A stretch of DNA of 27,884 nucleotides from JAZDEY01 sp043808325 [NCBI: Candidatus Eiseniibacteriota bacterium] (GCA_043808325.1 JAZDEY010000052.1:1-27884); one strand, 5' to 3'; counted from the stretch's first letter, positions 17,001 through 24,980 are shown. Numbers and translations: made by a program. Notes: generated from the letters alone by a model not told the origin.

Positions 17001-20000
17001 AGCTACAGGCAGTCCCACGAGTTGGAGTTGGAGTCCTTCGTGCGGGAGCATAAGCGGTTCGGGCGCTAGTGTGACGTACACGGCGCCTGTAGTGACATCG
17101 CAGACCACGTGTACGGTGACGGTGACAGCCACGAACAGTTGTGGCACCTCTTCGCCTGGTAGTATCCAGTTGACGATCAACCCCAAGCTAGGGACTCCGG
17201 TTATATCGGCTAACCCACCATCACCTCTGTGCTTAGGAGCATCGTCGCAGTTGAGTGCGTCAGCCACAGGTAGCCCTACGAGCTGGATTTGGAGTTCGTC
17301 GTGCGGCATCATAACCGGGTCAGGTCAGACGGTGACCTACACAGCACCGCCGATAATGCCTCTCGCAACGACTTGCCAGACCACCTGTAGAGTGACGGTG
17401 ACAGCGACCAATGGATGTGGGGAGGCGTCAGGCACTTATGAGTTCACGATCTATTCCCCTCCGAGCACACCTACTGTCAACGCGAATCCGCTGTCGCCGA
17501 TATGCTCGGGCGCCAGCGCCCAGTTGAGCGCATCCGCCGCGTGTAATCCTACGAGTTGGAGTTGGAGTCCATCATGCGGGAGCATAAGTGGTTCGGGTTC
17601 GAGTGTGACGTATACGGCGCCTGTGGTTACATCGCAGACCACGTGTACGGTGACGGTGACAGCCACGAACAGTTGTGGCACCTCTTCGCCTGGTAGTATC
17701 CAGTTGACGATCAACCCCAAGCCGGATACCCCCAGCATAAGTGCCAATCCGCCAACGCCCTTGTGTACAGGGGCGACGACTCAGTTGACGGCATCAGCTA
17801 GTGGTAGTCCCACGAGTTGGAGTTGGAGTCCATCATGCGGGAGCATAAGTGGTTCGGGTTCGAGTGTGACGTATACGGCGCCTGTGGTTACATCGCAGAC
17901 CACGTGTACGGTGACGGTGACAGCCACGAACAGTTGTGGCACCTCTTCGCCAGGTACTATTCAGATTGTGGTCAATCCAGGCCCAGGGACCCCCAGCATA
18001 ACGGCCAACCCGACGTCGCCGATATGTTCGGGGTCCACGACCCAGTTGACGGCATCAGCTAGTGGGAGTCCCACAAGTTGGAGTTGGAGTCCATCGTGTG
18101 GGAGCATAAGTGGTTCGGGTCAGACAGTGACCTACACTGCGCCCGTGGTGACGAGTCAGACTACGTGCACGGTGACTGTCACCGCCAGCAACGGGTCCTG
18201 CACGACATCCCCTGGTAGTATTCAGATTGTGATCAATCCAAGTCCGGGGACGCCGAGTGTAAATGCCAGCCCTCAGTCACCCATATGTTCAGGGGCGACG
18301 ACGCAGTTGAGTGCGTCAGCTACGGGTAGTCCCGCCAGTTGGAGTTGGAGCCCGTCGTGCGGGAGCATAAGTGGTTCGGGTTCTAGCGTGACATACACTG
18401 CGCCTGCGGTGACAAGTCAGACTACGTGCACGGTGACGGTGACGGCTAGTAATAGTTGTGGTACATCTTCGCCTGGTAATATTCAGTTGACGATCAATCC
18501 CAAGCCAGATACTCCCAGCATAAGTGCGAGTCCTCAATCGCCCATATGTTCAGGGGCCACGACGCAGTTGACGGCATCAGCTGGTGGGAGTCCGACGAGT
18601 TGGGCTTGGAGTCCGTCGTGCGGGAGTATAAGTGGGTCGGGCTCTAGCGTGACATATATTGCGCCTGTGGTAACAAGTCAGACCACATGTACGGTGACGG
18701 TGACGGCCACCAATGGTTGTGGCACCTCTTCGCCTGGTACTATTCAGTTGACGATCAACACCAAGCCAGACACTCCCAGCATAAGTGCGAGCCCTCAGCC
18801 GCCCATATGTTCAGGGGCTACGACCCAGTTGACGGCATCGGCTAGTGGGAGTCCTACGAGTTGGAGTTGGAGTCCGTCGTGCGGGAGTATAAGTGGGTCG
18901 GGCTCTAGCGTGACATATATTGCGCCTGTGGTAACAAGTCAGACCACATGTACGGTGACGGTGACAGCCACCAACGGTTGTGGCACCTCCTCGCCTGGTA
19001 CTATTCAGATTGTGATAAATCCAGGCCCGGGGACCCCGAGCATAACTGCCGACCCGGCGTCACCCATATGTTCAGGGGCTACGACCCAGTTGACAGCATC
19101 GGCTAGTGGGAGCCCTACAAGTTGGAGTTGGATTTCGTCGTGCGGGAGCATAAGTGGGTCGGGCTCTATCGTGACATATACTGCGCCTGTCGTGACAAGT
19201 CAGACTACATGTACGGTGACGGTGACGGTTAGCAACGGTTCCTGCACGACATCCCCTGGTACTATTCAGATTGTGATCAATCCAGGTCCGGGGACTCCGA
19301 GTGTAAGTGCGAGTCCTCAGTCGCCCATATGTTCAGGGACTACGACGCAGTTGACAGCATCAGCTGGTGGGAGTCCGACGAGTTGGGCTTGGAGTCCATC
19401 ATGCGGGAGCGTAAGCGGTTCGGGCGCAAGTGTAACATATACTGCGCCTGTGGTGACAAGTCAGACCGTATGTACGGTGACGGTGACGGCGACTAATGGG
19501 TGTGGTACATCGTCGCTTGGTACTATTCAATTGACGATTGATTCCAACCCTATCATTTCAGGTCGTGTAACTTGCGGAGGTATGGGTATTGGTGGTGTGG
19601 TGATGATTGGGTTGCCAGGTAATCCCCAGACTGATGACGAAGGGCACTACAGCGCTACGGTGCAGTGTGGGTGGAGTGGTAGCGTGACACCCTTTAAGGA
19701 GGGATACGGGCCTAACCCGTCAACTAGGCCATACGCGAATGTAATTGCCACGCTGGACTCAGAGGACTATGACTGCATAACGGTTCCGATTGAACCCTCA
19801 GAGATTATTGCATTTCCTAATCCCTGCCGTCTGGCGGAGGTGGGGTCAGTCCAGCTAGCCAACATCCCGGAGGATCGGACTGCAGTTGTTAGAATATATG
19901 ACGTTTCTGGGCATCTTGTTAGGACCCTGCGATTTGATGAGGGCATATCAGACGGTGGGGCCAATGAAGGATTTGTTGCCGCCTGGGACGGGAATACCGA

Positions 20001-20091
20001 TGGAGGAAGAAAGGCCTCCTATGGAGTCTATGTGTATATCGTGGAGTGTAGTGGCAGGTCCAGGAAGGGCACCTTTGCGCTAATCAGGTGA
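14014..20091 (+). CDS. Giant secreted protein with 16 four-cysteine Ig/PKD-like repeats and FlgD-like C-terminal domain
   Basis: 2025 residues from the ATG at 14014, preceded by AGGGGGAG; the frame is open back to 13882, but only this start gives a signal peptide (basic MKDHHLLRR, then a hydrophobic stretch ending near ASGAEA). Residues ~36-450 form a cysteine-containing N-terminal region I do not recognise. Residues 451-1846 are sixteen repeats of about 87 residues, each with the cysteines of PICSG, PSCGS, TTCTV and N(G/S)CG, probably two disulfides in a beta-sandwich. Next is a carboxypeptidase-regulatory-like segment (SGRVTCGGMGIGGV). From about 1930 a FlgD-like domain (AFPNPCRL, VRIYDVSGHLVRTL, ASYGVYVYIVE) resembles type IX-like sorting domains. 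It is probably an extracellular fibre or adhesin, exported together with the PorV-like neighbour. No enzyme motif was seen. Confidence 0.88.
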   Translation: MKDHHLLRRGLELIYALALVMVFSAMFNDVASGAEAGEGLFMRGDGQPYDLEIKGVHYSFPDSTSRIEQYFTEPVVVEPTTELAPLQMSCTNRVGQDFVYDLQYWHDIAPGMTGLEGGWWVDYDCLVRVSMIPNASGDYDVKLEIDPYMVRVATCGTFHCDDGQNEYGHAGTPFLGSPIEIRSRFTLSRPGGYWEGEVSHGNGGKVTVNCQGGSRYGAWTLTLDLWNSYSNAWRSKTLHFNMEDPCVRNSAEAGYLVGGGVIATRSQNILENPDHVDVVRYSGIFRYYVSELEPCVPGNVSIGQLYEKVKKGDADYGSPYYWAPVHLIFMRLRGYGGQSCWPTSCGDTYSTTNRWSTTITVPTSNITSSGCANLQLYTEFKVVPKTYTTSGSRSFSVSMTLGGGVIAPPASVTGSVGVVQGSTENFIIISEPTSKDLTALPVCAKPVPGIPTISANPASPICSGATTQLTASATGSPTSWNWGSPSCGSISGSGQTVTYTAPVVTSQTTCTVTVTATNGCGTSSQGSYQFTINPKPGTPTISASPQSPICSGGQSQLTASATGSPTSWSWSPSCGSISGSGQTVTYTAPVVTSQTTCTVTVTATNGCGASSPGSIQIVVNPGPGTPSITANPPSPICSGATSQLSATASGSPTSWSWNPSCGSISGSGQTVTYTAPVVTSQTTCTVTVTATNSCGTSSPGSIQLTINPKPGTPSISVSPPSPICSGSTMQLCATATGSPTSWSWSASCGSISGSGSCVTYTAPVMTGQTTCTVTVTASNSCGTSSPGTIQIVINPGPGTPSVSANPQSPICSGSTTQLCATATGSPTSWNWSTPSCGSISGSGSCVTYTAPVVTSQTTCTVMVTAANSCGTSSPGSIQIVVNPGPGTPSMTASPQSPICSGATTQLTATATGSPTSWNWSPSCGSISGSGASVTYTAPVVTSQTTCTVTVTATNGCGTSSPGSIQLTINPKPDTPSVSASPQSPICSGSTTQLTATATGSPTSWSWSPSCGSISGSGASVTYTAPVVTSQTTCTVTVTATNSCGTSSPGSIQLTINPKLGTPVISANPPSPLCLGASSQLSASATGSPTSWIWSSSCGIITGSGQTVTYTAPPIMPLATTCQTTCRVTVTATNGCGEASGTYEFTIYSPPSTPTVNANPLSPICSGASAQLSASAACNPTSWSWSPSCGSISGSGSSVTYTAPVVTSQTTCTVTVTATNSCGTSSPGSIQLTINPKPDTPSISANPPTPLCTGATTQLTASASGSPTSWSWSPSCGSISGSGSSVTYTAPVVTSQTTCTVTVTATNSCGTSSPGTIQIVVNPGPGTPSITANPTSPICSGSTTQLTASASGSPTSWSWSPSCGSISGSGQTVTYTAPVVTSQTTCTVTVTASNGSCTTSPGSIQIVINPSPGTPSVNASPQSPICSGATTQLSASATGSPASWSWSPSCGSISGSGSSVTYTAPAVTSQTTCTVTVTASNSCGTSSPGNIQLTINPKPDTPSISASPQSPICSGATTQLTASAGGSPTSWAWSPSCGSISGSGSSVTYIAPVVTSQTTCTVTVTATNGCGTSSPGTIQLTINTKPDTPSISASPQPPICSGATTQLTASASGSPTSWSWSPSCGSISGSGSSVTYIAPVVTSQTTCTVTVTATNGCGTSSPGTIQIVINPGPGTPSITADPASPICSGATTQLTASASGSPTSWSWISSCGSISGSGSIVTYTAPVVTSQTTCTVTVTVSNGSCTTSPGTIQIVINPGPGTPSVSASPQSPICSGTTTQLTASAGGSPTSWAWSPSCGSVSGSGASVTYTAPVVTSQTVCTVTVTATNGCGTSSLGTIQLTIDSNPIISGRVTCGGMGIGGVVMIGLPGNPQTDDEGHYSATVQCGWSGSVTPFKEGYGPNPSTRPYANVIATLDSEDYDCITVPIEPSEIIAFPNPCRLAEVGSVQLANIPEDRTAVVRIYDVSGHLVRTLRFDEGISDGGANEGFVAAWDGNTDGGRKASYGVYVYIVECSGRSRKGTFALIR
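15364..19551 (+). repeat. Tandem array of sixteen ~261-bp coding repeats
   Basis: Units start at 15364, 15628, 15889, 16150, 16411, 16675, 16936, 17197, 17470, 17731, 17992, 18253, 18514, 18775, 19036 and 19297. Most are exactly 261 bp; units 1 and 5 have one extra codon and unit 8 is 273 bp. Some neighbours are almost identical at DNA level (17551-17690 equals 17812-17951), while unit 8 is the most divergent. Confidence 0.95.
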
Positions 20092-20193
20092 TGAGTCATT
20101 AGGTTGACAATCACTGGGATGGTCGCGGCCATTTTGCGAGTCGCTTGACATTCTGGGAACGGTAAGCCATTCGGGCAGTGGAAGGAGGAGAAG

Positions 20194-21132
20194 ATGTTCG
20201 GCAGAGCTAGTAGACGGTACACGTCAGTGCTAACAATCCTGCTGGTGGTAGGCTGTTGGGCTTCACGTTCATATTGTGACGAGCTGGGTGGCGGATCCGC
20301 AGCTCCGTTCCTGAGTATGAATGTGAGTGCTAGGTCGAGTGCGCTGGGTGGGGCCTTTGTTGGGTTTTCGGATGGCGCTTCGACGTGCATGTTGAATCCT
20401 AGCGAGCTTTCTCACACTGACAAGACGAGCATCCGGCTAACATACGACAGCTGGATCGAAGACACATCGCATCAGTTTCTTGGGGTTACAGTCCCTGTTG
20501 GACCCGCCGGGGCATTTGGCCTAGGTGTAGTCGGTACCTTCACAGATCTCCAGCGTCGCGATGGGCCAACATCGCTGCCGTCCGGTCAGTTCTCGTCTTA
20601 CGACGCAGGTGTCATCGGCTCTTATGGAATGAAGATAACAGATCAACTGTCTTTCGGTCTTAGCACCAAGCTGATAGTGCAAGTCCTGGAAAACGAGCGA
20701 GCTACGGGATTCGCGGGTGATTTTGGGATGCACGCTTCGTTCGCTCGTGACAAACTGAGATTAGGCGCTGTCATTCAGAACGTTGGCCCTGATATGAAAC
20801 TGGTTGAGACAAGGTTCGCGTTGCCACGGTCTGCCAGGCTTGGTGCCTCATTTGTCACAGTGCGGGATTTGCTCCTGATCGCAGCGGACTACGAGGTGCC
20901 AAGGTTTGGAGATGGCTTGATTCATCTAGGCTTGGAAGTCAGTTATCGGATGGCATCCCTGCGTGTCGGTTACAGAGGGGCTATTGCTTCCTCCTCCGCT
21001 GCCGGCGAGTCCCATGGAATTACTGGTGGATTTGGGGTTAGGTACAATCTTCTGGCAGTGGATTATGCTTTTGTCACGATGGCGGAGGGCCTTGGCAACA
21101 CCTCCATGTTCTCTTTGGGGTTCGTCTTCTAG
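20194..21132 (+). CDS. PorV/PorQ-family (UPF0164-like) outer-membrane protein
   Basis: 312 residues with a signal peptide (basic start, then LTILLVVGCWASRSYC). The N-terminal motif of the mature protein, APFLSMNVSARSSALGGAFVGFSDGASTCMLNPSELS, is characteristic of the PorV/PorQ group. The rest is a series of amphipathic beta strands ending in an aromatic residue (SLGFVF), as in outer-membrane barrels. PorV is a type IX secretion factor that shuttles cargo bearing C-terminal Ig-like sorting domains to the attachment complex. It lies 102 bases after the giant repeat protein, with AAGGAGGAG just before its ATG, suggesting a cargo/handler unit. No other secretion genes occur in the window, so that role is an inference. 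Confidence 0.82.
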   Translation: MFGRASRRYTSVLTILLVVGCWASRSYCDELGGGSAAPFLSMNVSARSSALGGAFVGFSDGASTCMLNPSELSHTDKTSIRLTYDSWIEDTSHQFLGVTVPVGPAGAFGLGVVGTFTDLQRRDGPTSLPSGQFSSYDAGVIGSYGMKITDQLSFGLSTKLIVQVLENERATGFAGDFGMHASFARDKLRLGAVIQNVGPDMKLVETRFALPRSARLGASFVTVRDLLLIAADYEVPRFGDGLIHLGLEVSYRMASLRVGYRGAIASSSAAGESHGITGGFGVRYNLLAVDYAFVTMAEGLGNTSMFSLGFVF

Positions 21133-21155
21133 ACACTGTGGGAAGGAGACGAAGA

Positions 21156-21761
21156 GTGACTCCGATTGCTGACGTAGCTTCGAAGCGTTTCGTGTCTCTG
21201 TTGGTTGGGGTGGGTATACTCTTGCTCGCCTGTGCGGGAGTAGCATCTTCGTCCTTGGGTCCGTCTATGGCAGGAGCCATCGATTGTCGGGCGTCCCTCA
21301 CATATTCAACACAAACGTCATGCGTGTTCTCATTCTCGTTTCATGGTACTGTTCGGGATGATTCAACAAAACAAGCTATTGCCGGCGCAGGAATCACAGT
21401 AACATATCTACATATAATAGATGTGGGCACGCCGGGGTCGGCCTGTGAAATCATACCGGGAATCGGTCCTCTTCTTGTCTTTTACACCGACAGCAATGGG
21501 TACTACAGTTATCAGTACAATTTCACAGCACCTGTGCAGTCGCCATGCTGTTCAATTACCCATCCATGCCTGCTCTTCAGCTTGACGGCCGAGGAACCCG
21601 GGTACGAGTCGAGATCCTGTAGCAGCGTTTGTCCAACGTCGGCTGCAGAGATATCGGAATCTTTGGGCATCTACGATGTCCATTGTGAGTTCTGGCTCAA
21701 GCCCGAGGGGAATGCAACTGAGCCAACCTCATGGGGGCTGATCAAGAGCCTATACAGGTAG
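21156..21761 (+). CDS. Small secreted or lipid-anchored protein with a CarboxypepD_reg-like beta domain
   Basis: 201 residues from the GTG at 21156, which has GGAAGGAGA eight bases upstream; a GTG at 21138 precedes that site and is less likely. The N-terminus is a hydrophobic export signal (RFVSLLVGVGILLLACAGVA). The LLAC could act as a lipobox but is not a perfect match. Residues ~50-130 (FHGTVRDDSTKQAIAGAGITVTY, YTDSNGYYSYQYNF) resemble a carboxypeptidase-regulatory-like or other prealbumin-like sandwich. The protein is rich in cysteine (CCSI, CSSVCP), consistent with an extracytoplasmic place. It follows the PorV-like gene by 23 bases and probably shares its transcript. No specific function is recognised. 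Confidence 0.68.
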   Translation: MTPIADVASKRFVSLLVGVGILLLACAGVASSSLGPSMAGAIDCRASLTYSTQTSCVFSFSFHGTVRDDSTKQAIAGAGITVTYLHIIDVGTPGSACEIIPGIGPLLVFYTDSNGYYSYQYNFTAPVQSPCCSITHPCLLFSLTAEEPGYESRSCSSVCPTSAAEISESLGIYDVHCEFWLKPEGNATEPTSWGLIKSLYR

Positions 21762-21865
21762 TCGACTTCATAGCAAACCGAAGCGTAGACCTATCTGCAG
21801 GCTCCAAAGGAGAGAAGGATCGTTCTTGGCAGTGTGCCTATGGGCGTTTACGTAATGCTAGAGGT

Positions 21866-21912
21866 TGTCAGCGGTCGAATCAAAACCCGCCATGGCGGGT
21901 CGGTTCAACGAG
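21866..21912 (+). mobile_element. Solo IS21-type terminal sequence
   Basis: tgtcagcggtcgaatcaaaa at 21866, followed by cccgccatggcgggtcggttcaa, matches the left end of the complete IS21-family element at 22655 in order and spacing, with scattered differences. Similarity is lost after the second binding repeat. It is a relic of another copy or a one-ended insertion. Confidence 0.6.
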
Positions 21913-21973
21913 ATCTGCTTGGCTATGTAGAACAGCCGCTACATGATCTTCGCGGCGGGGTGGGAGATGTAGT

Positions 21974-22453
21974 ATGGTAGAGCTGGAGAAGGATACCGGG
22001 TCTGACAGACAGCGTACGCATCGGTCTGAGGTTGGCACCCTTCGTGCCCTTCTCTGCACGTGGCATAAGTATGGGGCTGAGGGATGGGAGCGCGTGTTTC
22101 GAGTGTTCATTGCTGCCATCTCCCTACTTGCACTTGTAGCTTTCATCTCCGGTTGGCACTACGCACCGGCAACCATGGCCCTGGGTCTGCGCCAATTCAG
22201 AGAGCGGCTTGATGTCGGTGACTTCGCCTATTGTATGGCAATCGCATGTAGCATCTTAGCTGGCGCCTGCGCGACGTTCATCGCCATCGTAGCCTCCGTT
22301 GTGATGAATCGCCACGACCGGGCTCCTGGCGCTGTTCGTCATGACCCCTCACTGGATGACGACCGTGTGGCGGCCATCGGGTGTCTCACAGTCGCCTTTG
22401 TCGCTGCTGTTACTGCGACCATCACATTCGCGGCGCTCTATGCAATAGATTGA
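21974..22453 (+). CDS. Hypothetical membrane protein with three predicted transmembrane helices
   Basis: 159 residues from the ATG at 21974, with GGGAG seven bases upstream. The N-terminal ~40 residues are polar. Three hydrophobic segments follow (RVFIAAISLLALVAFISGW; YCMAIACSILAGACATFIAIVASVV; IGCLTVAFVAAVTATITFAALYA), separated by a short charged loop RHDRAPGAVRHDPSLDDD. I recognise no family. The gene is bracketed by the solo IS21 end and an IS3 remnant. Its stop codon coincides with a sequence (tgacctgccccc) that could be the outer end of the IS3 element, so its C-terminus may have been changed by insertion. Confidence 0.55.
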   Translation: MVELEKDTGSDRQRTHRSEVGTLRALLCTWHKYGAEGWERVFRVFIAAISLLALVAFISGWHYAPATMALGLRQFRERLDVGDFAYCMAIACSILAGACATFIAIVASVVMNRHDRAPGAVRHDPSLDDDRVAAIGCLTVAFVAAVTATITFAALYAID

Positions 22454-22540
22454 CCTGCCCCCAACAGTGATACCACTCATACTGCTAGTTCCGCAAGAGC
22501 CTGTACTGCTCCCCATCTTTGATCCAGATCCGGTGAGAAT

Positions 22541-22654
22541 TTACACCGTAGTTTGGCATAAGGCAACCTCGGCTTCCGGGGACTTGGCTTGGTCCGCAAA
22601 CTCAGCTGGCGATCGGTACCCCAGCGAGCTGTGTGGACGGCTGTGGTTGTATTC
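22541..22654 (-). pseudogene. IS3-family transposase (OrfB) C-terminal remnant
   Basis: On the minus strand the frame reads EYNHSRPHSSLGYRSPAEFA followed by about 15 residues and a stop at 22541. NxxRPHxxLGxxxPxxF is the signature at the end of IS3-type integrase-core transposases. The remainder is cut exactly where the IS21-family element begins (22655), and I do not find the missing part on the other side of that element. Confidence 0.75.
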
Positions 22655-22716
22655 TGTCAGCGGTCACTTCAAAACCGGCCAGTGCGGGTCGGTTCAAAAC
22701 CAGCCACTACTGAGGG

Positions 22717-23481
22717 CTACTTGGTCACCTTATCACTCTCCGCTTTTGCAGCACAAGCTTTGTCTCTGAGTCGGTAGCTTCTTCCCGTGATTTGAATCAC
22801 CTCGGCGCGATCCAGGAATCGATCCAAGATTGCAGTGGCAGTAGGGATGTCGCCGATGAGTTTACCCCATTCCTCGAGTGGTCGATTAGACGTCATGATG
22901 GTGGATCGTAGTTCATAGCGGCGCATGACGATCTCGAAGACGTACTCGCCGGCCTGTGTGGGCAACTTCTTGAGCCCCATGTCGTCGAGGATGAAGAGAT
23001 CGGGCTTGAGATACCGTGCGAGAGTCTTGGTTTGATCACCGATGGCCTCAGCCTGCATGAGCTCAGCCACGGCATCAAAGATGGAGCGGTAGAGGACGAC
23101 GAAGCCCATCCTTGCAGCCTGATGGCCAATGCCCTGTGCGAGGTGACTCTTTCCCACTCCGGGAGGTCCCAGGAAGAGGATGTCCCGGTGTTCGCGGATA
23201 AAGCGACAGGTAGCCAGTTCCATGATCTGGCGGCGGTTGATCGATGGATTGAAGCTGAAGTCGAAGTCCTCGATGGTCCTCAAGTCCCTGAAGCGAGCGG
23301 CCTTCACCCGGCGAGCGATCGCGCGATCATCGCGCACGGCGAGTTCATCGGCGACGACCAACTCGAGGAACTCGGCGTGGCTGAGACTGTTGCCCTGCGC
23401 CTCCTGGAGCCTGATCTCGAGACTGGACAAGAGACCTGAGAGGCGCAGGCGGCGCAGACTCTGGGCGAGTTGAGTATTCAT
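22717..23481 (-). CDS. istB: IS21-family transposition helper ATPase IstB
   Basis: 254 residues. A AAA+ ATPase with Walker A GPPGVGKSH and Walker B LFILDDMG, sensor-like TIMTSNRP, and the N-terminal helical IstB domain. It assists the IstA transposase in assembling the synaptic complex and choosing targets. Two ATG codons compete: the one at 23490 overlaps the istA stop as ATGA but directly abuts the AAAGGAG site, whereas the one at 23481 has nine-base spacing and was chosen. Either way istB is coupled to istA. The gene appears intact. Confidence 0.92.
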   Translation of the reverse strand: MNTQLAQSLRRLRLSGLLSSLEIRLQEAQGNSLSHAEFLELVVADELAVRDDRAIARRVKAARFRDLRTIEDFDFSFNPSINRRQIMELATCRFIREHRDILFLGPPGVGKSHLAQGIGHQAARMGFVVLYRSIFDAVAELMQAEAIGDQTKTLARYLKPDLFILDDMGLKKLPTQAGEYVFEIVMRRYELRSTIMTSNRPLEEWGKLIGDIPTATAILDRFLDRAEVIQITGRSYRLRDKACAAKAESDKVTK

Positions 23482-23486
23482 AGGAC

Positions 23487-24980
23487 TCATCTCCTTTCCG
23501 GTGACTTGAGACGGACCACATCTTGGTAATCAGACAGCGGTCGTATGATGGGATGGCTCTCCGCGAATCGGAGATCCTCCCGGTCGGCGAGGCGGCCACA
23601 GAGCTCACGCAGAGAGCGCAGCCGGAAGAGCCTCGCATCGAGGGCCGTTCGGCTGGCGCGATTGATGGTAGCAGCGGAGTGCTTGCGAGCCAGCCCGACG
23701 AAGCCCTGGAGTACCCTGATGCCCTCGATGCCTCGCTCCTCCATCATGGCCCGAGCCCACTGGCCAGCCTGCGAGCCAATCCGATCGGCCTTTGCAAGGA
23801 GATACTCGGCACCTCGCTCGACAGCTGATATCTTCTCATCCGGGATGTGCCGCCAATCGGTGCGGAAGCGCCCCAGAGAGGTGCGGCCGTGGATGGCGAT
23901 CTGCTCCAGGCGATCGTTGTAGATACGCACGAGCCGCGAGTCGTATCGCACCCATACCTGGCGTCCCAGATATTCCGGCGGGACGGAGTAGTAGGCCTTG
24001 GCCACCTCGACGTGCCCGTCGCGGTGGACCACTCGGCGCCCTTCATGGAAGAGAGGGAAGGGCTCGGGCGGTAATGCCTTCAGGGTGGCGCGTTCGACTG
24101 CTTCGAAGACTGCGCGTACCTGCCTCTTGGTGGTGCCGTGGATACGGGTGTCAGCGACCGTCCGCTCCCAGTGAAGGAGGAAGCCATTGAGATCGGCGAG
24201 ACTGCCGAAGATCCGAGCCTTGACGGCGTTATTCTTCACATACTTGATGCCGCTCTCGATCTTGCCCTTCTCTCGAGGTGAGGCAGGCCGCGTCGGCAGG
24301 ATAGCGATGCCATAGTGCCTGGCGAAGGAGACTATCTTGGGGTTGAGGTCCGGGTCGAACCAATCGGCCTTAGTCACCGCGGCCTTGAGATTGTCCGGCA
24401 CCAGGACTGCCGGCACGCCGCCGAAGTGCCGCCAGGCATTCTCCAAGCATCGAATGAAAGCATCAGCGGTCTGACGGTGGATCGCTTCGCTATAGCCCTT
24501 GCGAGAGTGGCTCAAGGTGATCCGCAGAATGTGCGTCCGCCGCTTGTGGCCGGCCTCTATAATCCAAGGACCGCTGCCGAAGTCCACCTGGGCTTCCTGG
24601 CCAGGGGCAACCTCGATACGGCGGAAGGGAAGTGGTGTCGTAGCCCCGAGGCGACGGGCAAAGCGCTTGACCGAGGAATAGGACCCGGTGAAGCCGGTCT
24701 CGGCCCTTAGGTCCTGGAAGATGCGTTGCGCGCCGAGCCCCTGATCAAGCTTGAACCGGATGAGATCCACGAAGGGGTCGCAGTGGCTCTTGCGCCCATA
24801 TGGCACCGGCGGCCCGGACCCGGGGGTCGAAATGGCTGGTTTTGAGCCCCTCAGCCGCTCGTACCGTGCCACCGTCTCCCGGTGAACACCCAACTCCCGA
24901 GCGATACGCCGGTGGGACCAGCCTCGCTTGAGAAGCTCTTCTATCGCATGTATCACAGCCATCTTCAGTCCATTCGCCAT
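23487..24980 (-). CDS. istA: IS21-family transposase IstA
   Basis: 497 residues from the ATG at 24980, which has AAGGAGG eight bases upstream; the longer frame to 25025 runs into the terminal repeat of the element. The N-terminal helix-turn-helix (WSHRRIARELGVHRETVARYERL) should bind the element ends. The integrase core carries the acidic triad in QVDFG, VPDNLK and KGKIESGIKY, and the C-terminal beta-barrel-type domain follows. It catalyses strand transfer of the element with IstB. The gene has no frameshift or stop, so the element could be active. Confidence 0.92.
   Translation of the reverse strand: MANGLKMAVIHAIEELLKRGWSHRRIARELGVHRETVARYERLRGSKPAISTPGSGPPVPYGRKSHCDPFVDLIRFKLDQGLGAQRIFQDLRAETGFTGSYSSVKRFARRLGATTPLPFRRIEVAPGQEAQVDFGSGPWIIEAGHKRRTHILRITLSHSRKGYSEAIHRQTADAFIRCLENAWRHFGGVPAVLVPDNLKAAVTKADWFDPDLNPKIVSFARHYGIAILPTRPASPREKGKIESGIKYVKNNAVKARIFGSLADLNGFLLHWERTVADTRIHGTTKRQVRAVFEAVERATLKALPPEPFPLFHEGRRVVHRDGHVEVAKAYYSVPPEYLGRQVWVRYDSRLVRIYNDRLEQIAIHGRTSLGRFRTDWRHIPDEKISAVERGAEYLLAKADRIGSQAGQWARAMMEERGIEGIRVLQGFVGLARKHSAATINRASRTALDARLFRLRSLRELCGRLADREDLRFAESHPIIRPLSDYQDVVRLKSPERR

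Noticed and set aside
15600-18540. Many overlapping minus-strand and alternate-frame open frames with repeated motifs such as MLPHDGLQLQLVGLP
   Set aside because: They are complements of the tandem coding repeats; their periodicity follows the 261-bp unit and none has its own ribosome site.
15364-19551. A regularly spaced repeat that could be mistaken for a CRISPR array
   Set aside because: The units are 261 bp long, contiguous and in frame with one coding sequence; there are no short repeats with unique spacers and no cas genes.
21731-21946. Open frame after the small secreted protein gene, and in another frame a stretch resembling a FlgD-like tail (SVPMGVYVMLEV)
   Set aside because: Too short, interrupted by stops just upstream, and it runs into the solo IS21 end; the resemblance may be chance.
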